A DNA stretch of 64,000 nucleotides, taken from Flavobacterium sp. 1. GTDB taxonomy: Bacteria > Bacteroidota > Bacteroidia > Flavobacteriales > Flavobacteriaceae. Made by a program: the position numbers and the translations under genes. Location: assembly GCF_002797935.1 (NCBI RefSeq), contig NZ_PGER01000001.1:5287670-5351669 (forward strand). Reading direction: 5' to 3'. Shown here piece by piece: positions 39,301 to 50,500 of this stretch. Each line of letters begins with the position of its first letter. Within the stretch, counting starts at the first letter, position 1. Under the pieces are notes generated by a model. It saw only the letters and a list, made by a program, of their open reading frames with translations. It did not search any database and was not told the DNA's origin.

Positions 39301-40810
39301 AAGTTTTTCATTTTCAGAGACTAGTTTAGAAAATGATGTGCAATTGCCAAAACCAGATTCAGGCTCTATTGTAGACATTGATTTAAGCCAGTATACGGAT
39401 GCAGGTACAAAGACACCAATTAATACTCTTTTTAATGATGGAAAAGTTGACCTTTCCAACGGATTTGTAAGGAATATTGATTTCTGTGTTAAGGAATTAT
39501 CTTGTGTATCTCACGTAGCAGTTGTTCTTGACGAATCTGGTTCTATAGATTTGAAAGAAATGAATAAAATAAAGAAACAATTAAAAGGATTTGTGTACCA
39601 ACAAGCCATCACTAATGAGAAAATCGGGTCAAATATTTATATTTCATTAACAGGAATGTCAGATAGTGATGCTAATACGAGAACTGATTTTATTGAGCCA
39701 ATTAAAGCTTCTACCGATCCATCAGTGTTGAACAGATTATATACATGGATTGATGATTTGGGCATGCGAAATGGTCAAACAGGAGTTAGCGCAGGATCAG
39801 ATTATTGGAATAGCGGATTGGATAAAGCATTAAGTTATACTTTGAAACCCAATGTAGTGATTATGATTACAGATGGTTGTCAATCTGCAAATGCAGGAAC
39901 TCTTCAAGCAACCATGAAAAAATTTAACAATGCTAAAGGCAGCAGCTCTGATTTACCTCATTTGTATGTTGTTGGTATTGAAAATGGGTTTTATGTAGAC
40001 AAGCCATCAACGGCTAAGATTTTGGATCGTAATGAAGATCCCAATTATAATACTGCATTGCAAAAAAGAAGTTTGACTGCAAAAGTAGCCGCCAGATTAA
40101 CCAAGTCTTTACAATATCTATTAGGATTTACTGAGACTGAATTTCCAGTATCGAGTATAAGTGACTTTAAAACGGCTACTTATTTTGGTCATGATAATTT
40201 TAATTTATTGGCTTCGGATGAAACCTATATTTCAGACAAACTAGCTGATAGTGATATTGTCTGCGGTGATTCGGCTATCAAGGATTTTTGTGATGATTGT
40301 TTTTCTTTTAAGCCAGAGCCTGATCATGAATACTTGTTGAGTGCATGGGTTAAAGAGGAATCCTTTGTTCAAGTTAAGTCTTATATGAATTCTGCAATTA
40401 ATATTGTGTTTTATAGACAAAAAGAAGCATTAGATGTGCCTGCGCAAATTATTGCTACAGAAATTGCTGTTCCGTCAGGTGAGATTATCGATGGATGGCA
40501 AAGAATTGTGAAAAAAATTAAAGTTCCAACCAATGCGATAACAATTGGTTTTACCTTAGAAAACAAAAGTGCTAGTATACCAGTGTATTTTGATGATATT
40601 AGAATTCATCCCCTAAAGGGAAGTGTTAAGTCATTTGTTTACGACCCTGAAACGTTTAAACTAATGTCGGAACTGGACGAAAATAATTACAGTACTTTTT
40701 ATGAGTATGATAATGAAGGCGGGTTAGTTCGTGTGAAAAAAGAGACTGCCAAAGGTATTAAGACAATTCAGGAAACACGTTCAGGAAACTTTATTAACAC
40801 AAAAGAATAA
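36380..40810 (+). CDS. Exported LRR/PKD/VWA protein with an RHS-like C-terminus, 1476 aa
   Basis: This is a paralogue of the preceding protein: its N-terminus reads LSDKEIGFDAVKISGLLKEHG, with LRRs (about 100-375), an Ig-like module and PKD modules. It adds a von Willebrand A domain with the MIDAS signature VVLDESGSID (near 1050) and VVIMITDGCQS. The C-terminus has FKPEPDHEYLLSAWVKEE, VYFDDIRIHPLKG and YDPETFKLMSELDENNYSTF then YEYDNEGG, which is typical of RHS proteins in this phylum. It therefore physically carries part of an RHS chain and may join the shell protein and the RHS protein. It is preceded by a 190-base gap without a gene. Confidence 0.8.
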   Translation: MVNGFKIKKYWILTFCMVLCSLATFAQDLSDKEIGFDAVKISGLLKEHGISNINISREIILMRDLYKMEYFKIKKNEDIFLQNLKSNKSITNRTDIPSLERSTLIALYNSAGGANWINKTGWDINNPESDVSTWYGITVSNGKVVSISLHDNGLIGNIPDLSVLTSLGYLNLGSNNFGNTAIPSFFNKMTSLEHLLLYNSHFNGAIPDLSKLMNLKQLDLSNNSFTSSSVPSWISNLVKLEHVNLNNCNVTGEIPDLSMLTNLLELGLSANKITGKLPLWLFNLPNLRSLSLSINYINGSIPDEVGNSTLISLLIAGNQLEGNIPASISKMKYLQSLWLTANKLEGDIPDLTKAPMLSQLLLDLNKFRFMDFVDEFPAYKTKFTTDFLYDYQAKINVPQTITIETGQSIELKMFPDGDTRYLANDTYQWFKNDVAITGATSRVYTIASLLAKDVGTYVCKSYHTVNPDMSPLILEREPITLSITNCIPKAGTLKLSTEQVAVGETAKFSFEQTAGTVIAGEVVNYKWTITDTAGQTVNSSTTTVGTHSFVFTAEGKYTVNLVVTGADGCQATFNQEVTIVPEKKCINENISFSFETTSPNLSYVWTSKNATGEVVNSSTASASSLYNVSFAISGDYTITMVATDMVTQCSETFTKKVTIESCAPTNCMVHFNFNFKIPDTGFGGLVLNLDSRMNIANGVVDFLKANSNKKLFATTFDMTNKGVNAVMVNKEITVSPGDVYKVGTANEISNNKPTVIRIQDNSYSNTFSTLINSGILKNTSLKKDDLDVSFFIISEDNYTSTLDGAKNAYQDLLSSGKAKKVFFVFVNEGKFSYVKRVGLVNRKVTISPIEFLTEIKGSAPINYAETNSILNSDFVQFSKTQIANAGFKKVLSDFLQKGYDDVSSNCEDVESCTKKNINTPVLKKLFLTLVNKLKDIPAGNDANTYAQKELAALAPYTIDLKPIIYNFINTSSTISFSFSETSLENDVQLPKPDSGSIVDIDLSQYTDAGTKTPINTLFNDGKVDLSNGFVRNIDFCVKELSCVSHVAVVLDESGSIDLKEMNKIKKQLKGFVYQQAITNEKIGSNIYISLTGMSDSDANTRTDFIEPIKASTDPSVLNRLYTWIDDLGMRNGQTGVSAGSDYWNSGLDKALSYTLKPNVVIMITDGCQSANAGTLQATMKKFNNAKGSSSDLPHLYVVGIENGFYVDKPSTAKILDRNEDPNYNTALQKRSLTAKVAARLTKSLQYLLGFTETEFPVSSISDFKTATYFGHDNFNLLASDETYISDKLADSDIVCGDSAIKDFCDDCFSFKPEPDHEYLLSAWVKEESFVQVKSYMNSAINIVFYRQKEALDVPAQIIATEIAVPSGEIIDGWQRIVKKIKVPTNAITIGFTLENKSASIPVYFDDIRIHPLKGSVKSFVYDPETFKLMSELDENNYSTFYEYDNEGGLVRVKKETAKGIKTIQETRSGNFINTKE

Positions 40811-40814
40811 GGGT

Positions 40815-41531
40815 ATGTTTTGCAAAAAAGGGATCTTCGTTTGGCTGATACTTCATTGTTGTTTTGGCCATTCACAAACAGTGAGTGCTGTTTTTAAAAA
40901 ATTAGGACAGCAATACAGTGTGGCTAAACCGCTTCAATATCAATCAAAATATGTTTTGTATAAAGATTTTGATTCTAAAAAAATTGAGGAAAGCTATAAA
41001 GGAAGTTTTTATAAAAATAGCCAAAATGAAATCTACATGAAAATTGGAGACACAGAAATACTGAATTCAAAATCGGTAAATCTTAAGATAAGCCATCCAG
41101 AAAAAGCTATAGAAATTTCTAACCCGGTTTCCACTTATTATGGTGATTTTGACATGAAGCCTTTACTGGAATTGTGCAAAATCGAAAAATTCATTGATTA
41201 CAAGTCATACTGGGAAATAACAATGACAACAAAGCCTTTTTCGAGTCTTCCCTATTCGAAAATCATTGTCAGGGTATCTAAAACTTATTTTTTGCAAAAA
41301 CAAGTTTTTTATTACAATACAGCTACTAATTTTTCACAGGATTTTAGAAAGCCAGATGTGCACTATCCTCGATTAGAGATAGTTTATGAAAATTATAATA
41401 GAAATGCCATAAATGCTTCGGTTTTTAAAAGCAGTGCCTATTTTACTAATTCAGGGAAAAATGAAATTGTTTTGTCCCAAAGATTAAAGAAATATGAGAT
41501 TGTCGACCAAAGAAATAATTCCAATAATTAA
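40815..41531 (+). CDS. Exported beta-rich protein of unknown function (possibly LolA-like)
   Basis: The 238-residue product has a short signal-like start ([16 protein letters not shown]) and a mature part made of alternating beta-strands, such as [19 protein letters not shown] and [19 protein letters not shown]. The pattern of a concave beta-sheet with an N-terminal helix resembles LolA-type lipid or polymer carriers, but I see no diagnostic motif. It lies 4 bases after the VWA protein and overlaps the annotated-length RHS frame, so it belongs to the complex operon. Function is not assigned. Confidence 0.6.
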   Translation: MFCKKGIFVWLILHCCFGHSQTVSAVFKKLGQQYSVAKPLQYQSKYVLYKDFDSKKIEESYKGSFYKNSQNEIYMKIGDTEILNSKSVNLKISHPEKAIEISNPVSTYYGDFDMKPLLELCKIEKFIDYKSYWEITMTTKPFSSLPYSKIIVRVSKTYFLQKQVFYYNTATNFSQDFRKPDVHYPRLEIVYENYNRNAINASVFKSSAYFTNSGKNEIVLSQRLKKYEIVDQRNNSNN

Positions 41532-41547
41532 AATAAAAGATAGATAT

Positions 41548-44500
41548 ATGTATATCAACAAACGTTTAGTAGTATTTGTATTTACATTTTTTTCATTGTT
41601 TGCTTTTGGACAACAAGAAGAATTTTTGGGAGATAAAAAAGAGGGGACGCAACTTAGTGGTTTACCAATTTTGCATATAACTGATCCTAAATTTTCTGAT
41701 TTAAGTAATCAAAAAATATTCACTTCTGTTAATCCGGCAGTGACGATTCATTTTGGATTTAACGATATAGATATTAAATCGCCAGGTTATAGCGATATTT
41801 ATTCTTGTAAAATAGAATTAAGTGTCACGTCTTATGATAATAGTGGAAATGGCTTAGGTTCAAAATCAGTTACACTAACCATTGAACATAACAATAGTAC
41901 AAAAAGTTTAGAGTTCAATGATTATGTTGTTTATAAACTTCCTGGAATTCATAAAGCCGATGTTAAAGTAGTATCCATAAAATATTCAAAGACAGTATCA
42001 TTTCCAACAGCATATTTAGCATTAAAATTCAATACAGAGCGTTATTACAATTTGCAGATGAGTGGTTCAAATTCATCTGTATTGCCTATAAGTTATAAAC
42101 TGGTAAAGTATAGTGGCACTAATGAAGTTGTTGTGTCTAAAGTTAGTGATGGAGCCGAAGAATTAGTGATTAATTGGACAAAAGATACTAAAGCTCCTGC
42201 AGTTGAGTATGAATTGGAATGGACTTGGGTAGATAATTATAAAAAAGAAGGGGGTAAATTATTGCCTAATGATATAGCCCTAACGGATCAGGATTTTAAA
42301 CAAAACAGTACAAGAATACAAACTAAAGGCACTACCTATAGAATTCCTTTAGTTTATTCTAATGGTTATTTGGTTTATAGAATTAGGCCCGTTGGACGAT
42401 TTCTAGATGATACATCAAAGAATTATTATGGAGTTTGGTCATCTGGAATTTCAGATAAATACACTTTAGTTAGTAATTGGCCATATAGTGTAGAAATTGA
42501 CAAAGCCCACGAAGGAGGCAATAAGAATTGGCAATATCAAGCTTCTTTTGCTGAAGACGGAAAGAAAAAAGAAGTGGTAAGTTATTTTGACGGGTCTTTA
42601 CGCAATCGTCAAACGGTTACCAAAGTAAATTCAAACAATAAAGCAATTGTAGGAGAGGTAATCTATGATAATCAAGGTAGAGCCGCAATAGAAGTACTGC
42701 CAACGCCGATTGAATCTTCGGCAATACGTTTTTATAATGATTTAAATACCAATGAAGCGGGTTTATTATACTCTCATAAAGATTTTGATTGGGATAATGC
42801 TAGTGTAAAAGATTGTAACCCAATTCCTGTTCCTAAAATGTCCAATAAAGCAGGAGCCGGCAAATATTATTCTCCAAATAATGATCCACTCGATAATTAT
42901 CAGGATTTTGTTCCAGATGCTATCGGGTATCCCTTTTCTCAAGTTGTATACACACCTGATAATACAGGAAGAATTAAAAGTAAGGGAGGGGTAGGGCCAG
43001 ATCATCAAATTGGGTCAGGACATGAAATGCAATATTTTTATGCTCATCCTAAACAGGAGGAATTAAACCGTCTTTTTGGTTATAAAGTTGGTAATTATTC
43101 TCATTACAAAAAAAATACGGTAATTGACCCTAATGGACAAGTGAGCGTAAGTTATTTAGATCCACAAGGAAGAACTGTTGCAACAGCTCTTGCTGGAGAC
43201 AATAAAGGGAATTTGGTTTCGCTTGATGATGAAAAGAATCAAACCTTGCATGTCATGACAACAACTGACTTATTATCAAATAATGATAGGTATGTCTCAG
43301 GAGAGAATGGTGTCGTTGAAGATGGGATAAAGTTAAGTACTCCTATTACTGTGGTTAAAGAAGGAGACATTAAATTTGAATATTCTTTTGTAAAAGCTAA
43401 GGGTGGTTATACAGATACTTGTCTAAACAGTAAGTTTTACCCTTTCGTATATGACTGGTCTATCAGTTTAAAAAATGATTGTGCTTTGGAGTTGCTTACG
43501 GGTAATAATCCTTTGATTTCAAAAATTGGAACTTATAGTTTAAGTGGCACTAGTGTCGCTGAATTAAGTTTTAAAAACAAAGTATTTAATGCCAAAGACG
43601 GAGAGAATTTTTTAAAGGTTGGTTCCTATCCTTTAAGTAAAGATCTTCGTGTAGATCAGGATGCTTTAGAGAAGTATGCGGAGGATTATATTACGGAATT
43701 AAAAAACAACACGAAGTGTTTACCGGATTTATCTTCATTAGAGACAGATATAACTATAACGGATTGTAACATAACCTGCAAGAGTTGTGAGCAATCGCTG
43801 GTATGCGATAATCTAACTCCAGAAGACTGCACTGCTTTTCAATTATTGCTTTCTGCCGAAGTAAATAAACTTGGAAATATTGATGCAAGAGAATCTTATA
43901 TTGTAAAAGCAGAAGCTAGATATGTTGAAAAAAATATGCTGACGGTTCTTGAACTAGAAAATTCGGAACGCCCTAATTATGAAAAACATTTCAAAGCTGA
44001 ATTCAGAAGCTTATTAACAAATTGTAGAGATTTATGCGAGCAACCCATAAATGTCTGTAATCTCAATTTGGATATTTTATTGGGAGATGTTAGCCCTCAT
44101 GGTCAGTATGGTTCTGTGGAAGGGGTTGAAACTGAAGATGGAGATCAAGTTGCTGATACCGATCTTACTACAGAAAAAATTATAGATCCTTTAAGTATTT
44201 TTAACGAAAACAATCAATTGCTATATGGAGGTTATACAACAAATACCTATTTAGATGAGGATACAAAACAAAATGTAACAGAAACTATTTCTAATTATAA
44301 TTGGAAAAAACCTTTTGATACATCGTATAAAGAAGAAGATGGTTCTGTCTCAAAAATTAGAGTTAAACTTGTCAGTGAAAATGTTGATCATCCTGAATTG
44401 AATGTTTATGAGCCAGCTTTGGATGGTATTATTTTGACGGCATTGGATCGTGATCCAGATAGTGATAACGTTAATGATTATCTAGTACAACCAAAATATT

Positions 44501-47500
44501 TGAGAGATGTAGCTCAATTTATTGCTATATGGAAGCCAAATTGGGCTAAATCACTAGTGCAGTATCATCCAGAGTATCAATATTATGTTTACAATTCAAA
44601 TTTGTGTAATAAAACAAATGGGGATGGGGTAAATTCCGATGGTTTTGATGAACAATTGCGCAATAAAGAGTTTTATGATGATTATACAAAAGCTATTGAT
44701 AATACTATATTTAATAAAAATGGAGGTACAATAGCTCAACTGCTAAATATTGATAGCAACGCCAACAACAGCGATCCATTTTATAATTCTAAAAATGACA
44801 AAGATACATTAGCAGATTATGCTGTTCGCAAAGCTTTAATGAAAGAAGCATTAGAAGTTAATTTTGACGGCATGGCTCTTCCCTCTGGGAAAAAACTAAA
44901 TATGCTGCAGGCTGCTTATTATTTTGCTGTTTTTTCTAATGGAATAGCTCCACAATCAGCGTATGTTGCTTTTTCTAATGCAACAAATCCTCAATTGTTA
45001 GATATAATTAACCAACTTGGGCAGAATGGAAATAGTGCCGATTTAAATATAAAACAAAGAATATGGTCTAATTTCAGATCCTATTATACAGCTTTAAAAG
45101 AAAAAACCCGCACTGTTTTTGCTCATATTTATGCCAGTAAAAACAATAATTATAATGATTGTATTGGGAACGCAGAGAGTAAAGATACTTATGTTACCTT
45201 ATTCAAAAAATACACTGCGGTAGGTTCTCCAAATAATTATGAACAACTATTAACACTTATTGATTCAATTCCCGAGAATCCGGTTTTACCAGCTACCACT
45301 CCTCCGAGTATTGGTGTCGAATTAGCATGTTCTAATGTAACATCAGGTTTGTATATTGATAAAGTAAAACGTTTTGTGCCAGCAGATTTTGGATATGATT
45401 CATCTATTGGTGACATGGAATTCTTGGCTGAAACTAAAGCAAGCATGGAGTCCAAAATGTATATTGAAACAGGAAGATGTCCTATATCATTCGATTTGGA
45501 AAATTTACTGAAAGGATTGGTAGATACTTCTATTCAGGATAAAGGGTTGTTGATTACTGGTTTTAATACATCGAGTATGCCCTTTTTAACTCAAAGTATA
45601 TTTAATGCTCAATTAAACCCAGGTTTTAATTTAGAATCATCGGTAAATATCCCACAAATTGTAACACGTGAAGTTGGCGGTAAACTGAATATCGTTTTTA
45701 CTCAGAATGGAAATGATATTTCTAGCCCGATTGAATTAAGTTTTGCCAAAAATTTGTCTAACTATCAAAACCCCTGCGGAGTAAATGTTACTGCTCCCAA
45801 ATGGGCTGATGTCATAGGATTTAAAAATTTCTATGCAGTACCAGGCTCTTATAACAGTACTCTAAAAACATATAGATTTCGAATTGTTGCTATTATAAAT
45901 AGAAAAGGAAGCGTGTCAAGTTGTACTACTCCCGAAGAAATACTTATTGATGGAATTACAAAAGCAAATATATCAGACTGTTCTTCACTAGTAGTTGCTC
46001 CATGTGATAAAAAGCAAAAATTCAGTGATGCATTCAATAAATTAGTGCTTCACTTACAAGCCAATGCTACTTTGAAAAGTCCAGATTTGAATATTTCAAG
46101 TGATGATACTTTTGTAAATGGATACTTGTATGAATATTTTGGAATCAAACAAGGCGATATTGTAAAATGGCATAACACTGCTGAAGGAGTTGACATTAGC
46201 GTAAATGATGTAAAACGTGTTTCTGTCAATCTTGGATCATACAGTTTAGGAAGAGATATAATAAAAAGTGTATTTATTAATGGTTTAGAATCAGGGAATA
46301 AAAGTACTTTACTAAGTGTAAGAATTAAAACCAAATTTTTTAGAAATAGCCAAATTACGGGTATAATCAGATCGGGTAGTGAGAATATGCCTTTGTATTT
46401 CACCTGTTGTTCACCTTGTGGTGAAACAGATTATAATGGAGATGGATACGGAGATTTATGTGGTCCAGGTAATCCAAGTGATCCAGGAAATTGTGGTACT
46501 GTAGATACTGACGGTGACGGTATTTTTGATTTGTGCGATACCTGCCCGACAATTCCAAATCCTAATAATGAACCTTGTGAAACAAATCCTCCTTACACAC
46601 GTGTCACTTCTTGTGATGTAGTAGCTAATGAAGAACTTGCTTATGAGGATCGAGTTAAGGATATTTTAAATGATATGCTGGGGAATTTTAATTACACGAT
46701 AAATGATGATGGGGATTTTTATAAAACAGGAAATATCTCAGATTATTTACCAGTTAAAAATTTTGTAGACCAATCTAGATTAGCGTCTCATTTTCAAGCT
46801 GAAAGAACTCGTTATAGAGTAAATAATTTGAAGAGCGTTGTTATGGACCGCTATTCTGTTGTTTTAGAAAATGGTTTATTGAGCATTACTTTTGATGAAA
46901 ATTCTGGAAGTGTGAACAATAAAAATTTTATCAATTTTTACGACGTAAATTTAAAGAACGCTAAAAAGATTAATTATATTGATGTAATAAGTGATTTGAG
47001 TTTTGTTGTTAATTTTACCGATAACCAAGGCAAAATTGTGAATCAGACAGGTAGCGCAATATCACACTATACTTTTGTAGAAATAAATAAATATGAAGCA
47101 AGAGCTATAGCAGTGCCTTACTGTCAATTTGCCTCGGAAGTTTATCCTCCAAAATTAACAGCTAAGAATGCTTTGGCTGGATCTGGGGATATTTATGTTG
47201 CTATTTCTCAAGATGGAAAAATAGATTATCAGGATAATATTTCTCCTTCTTCTTTTATGAGCAAAAAATCTGCTTCTGGGAAGTTACTTACTTTGCGTAA
47301 TGTGACACCAACTTCAAAGGCTACGTCTAGTTGTTCAGATATTTGTATTCCGCCAACAGTCGCTCCTATTGTATGCGGTGATAAATGGGCAGCTTTCAAG
47401 TTAAATATGAAAGCACAGGTTTCTGATTATGAAATTCCGACTAATTTAGAAAAAGACGGAATCTTTTTCTGTGAAGCTAATTATGGATACATCAGCGATG

Positions 47501-50500
47501 ATTATAATTATTATTTGAACAAGTTGGGGATTTCAAGTATTAAAAACCCATTATTTTTAACCATTAGTGAATTTGGTTCTACTAAGCTGCATTATGGAAA
47601 CAGCAAAACTCAATTAGTAGTCAATTATTATTTTAATTATCTGGAGACTCAGACTAAAACACCAACTGAAGAAGCTTTGACTTGGTCACAATTTGCAGAT
47701 AAATATGTTTTAGAGAATAAAGAATGTGTGCCATCTATGATGATTCCAAGTTTTAGTTTAGAGGTTGAAAATCCTAGTACATTAACTCCTTGTGAATTAT
47801 ATGCCGCTTCAGTAAAAGCATCCAATAAACAACAATTGGAAGATTCATTTTATGCGAACAAAAAAGAAGAATTTATTCAAAATTATTTGAAAGAAGCACT
47901 AGAAGGAATAACTGAAACGTTGACAGAAACGGCTTTAGACAAAGAGTATCAATATACTTTGTATTATTATGACCAAGCGGGTAATTTAATACAAACAGTT
48001 CCCCCAGAAGGAGTTCATAGATTGGCACCCAACTCTGATGCCGCTATAAATATGGTTCGAGCAAATAATGCTGAGAAAGACGATTTGACTCTGGTTGATG
48101 GGGTCGCTGTTGTTCCAGCAAATACTTTACAAACACAATACCGTTACAATTCGTTGAATCAGTTGGTATGGCAAAAAACGCCAGATGGCGGAGAGACACA
48201 ATTTGCGTATGATGCTTTGGGAAGAATTGTTGCTTCTCAAAATGACAAACAAAAACCTACTGCTAAATCTCAATTCAGTTATACCCGTTATGATGAGTTA
48301 GGTCGAATTACCGAAGCTGGACAAGTAAAAGCGACTACAGTATTAAGCATTAACGATAATGGAAGGTTAGTATATGGTAATGCTGTGCCAGTTCCTGTTG
48401 ATGCTATTGCAGATAAATTCCCATACAATATTGGAACTAATGCTGAACAAGTAACCAAAACGCTTTATGATACGCCTTTAGCCAATACAACTAGTTGGTT
48501 CACCTCTTATGGATCTGATAACAATCAGAAAAGAGTTACGGCAGTGATGTATTTTTCTACAATGACCAGCAAGACGCTTTTGTCTGCTTATGATAATGCC
48601 ATTTTATACGATTATGATGTGCATGGGAACGTAAAAGAATTGTTGCACCATACCAATAATAGCAAGGAATTAAACACAATAAACCAGCAACTGAAAAAAG
48701 TAGTTTATGATTATGATTTAATAAGCGGAAACGTAAATAAAGTAACCTATCAGCCAGCAAAAACGGATCAGTTTATACACCGATATGAGTATGATGCCGA
48801 TAATAGAATTAATCAGGTTTATACCAGTAAAGACAATGTAATTTGGGAAAAAGAAGCCAATTATTTGTATTATGACCATGGACCATTGGCGCGTGTAGAA
48901 ATTGGCGACAAGAAAGTTCAAGGACTCGATTATATTTACACCTTGCAAGGCTGGCTCAAAGGAGTCAATTCAGAACAATTGAATACCAATTATGATGCTG
49001 GTAAAGATGGATTGAACGTGGCCAAAGACGCCTTTGGTTTTGCCTTAAATTATTATACGGGAGATTATAAATCCAGAGTTACAGCTACGAATACTGTAAA
49101 TGTATTCAGTCTTAGTAAAGAAGGAAAAAAAGAAGGAAATCTAGATTTGTATAATGGTAATATAAAAGAAATGGTAACTTCATTGTTAGATGTTACCCAA
49201 TTGCCAGTTCCTACGCAGTTTAATTATTACAAATACGATCAGTTGAACCGTATTAAAGGAATGTCAAGCTTAAGTTTTAATTCTGCAAGCGGAATTCCTG
49301 CTGGAAAGGATTCTTATGGTTCGAGTTATTCTTATGACAGAAACGGAAATTTGGTAAATCTGACTCGATCTGGTTTAAATAACAAGTTTGCTATTTCGTC
49401 AATGGATGATTTGAAATATACTTATTCTAAAGATACAAAAGGACAAATAACGGATAATAAACTAGTTAGTGTAAATGATGTATTGACGAATTCAGGAGAT
49501 TTTGCAAATGACCTTGAAGGAATTAGTAATTACACTTATGATGAAATAGGACAATTAATCAAAGATTCAAAAGAAGATCTAAACATTAATTGGCGTGTTG
49601 ATGGAAAAGTAAGTTCGGTAATTAAATATAAAGGAAAAGCCAATGAAACAACTATTAGTTTTGAATATGACGGTTTAGGAAACAGAACCTCTAAAAAAGT
49701 AGCAACTACTACCAATACTAATACCAAAATCACGTATTATGAGCGTGATGCTCAGGGTAATGTTTTGAGTACTTACGAAATGGAAACGCCAACAAGCCAG
49801 TCTTCTACTTATTATCTTGTTGAACAAGAGATATACGGGAGCAGTCGTTTGGGCATCGAACAAGGCCGTAAAGTAATCACGAAAGACACTTTTGCAGCAT
49901 TTGCTAAAAATGCAGAGGAATTAAATGCCTCAACGGCACGCAGTATTTCAAGCAAAGAAGCTACTGCATCAACTGAAATTTCAGGGTTGAAGTTTAATGG
50001 TGCAAATAGTACAAATTGGAATACAAATGATTCAAAGTTGAATTTATTCGCAGATGTACCTCAAAGAACACAAATAATAGAGATTGCAACACATCTTAAA
50101 ATTGATGATGTAATTTTTAAAGAAAAAGAAGAAAGAAAAATTATTCAGATACAAAATCAATATGAAAAAATCCCTGGAGCAAAACATGCTTGGGGTTCTT
50201 ATTCTCAAAGTACTGCTATTGTTAAGGTAGTGAAAGTTGATAATAGCAATTTTAAGCCCATCTTGGAGTTAAAAACGCATAGAGTTTCCTATAGGAATAA
50301 GAAAAAAAATCATTATGTAAAAGATATTTCTATTATTACTACGCAATATGTTTTGAAGAATGTCAATTCTTCTATTCCGGAAAAAGAATGGGACATAAAG
50401 TATACGGTTTCCTTAAATTCATTGACTAAAAAATATGTGCCTGCTTTGATTATAAATGGGAATGTTTATAATGATTTGAAAGAAGTAGCACTTCCTGCGT

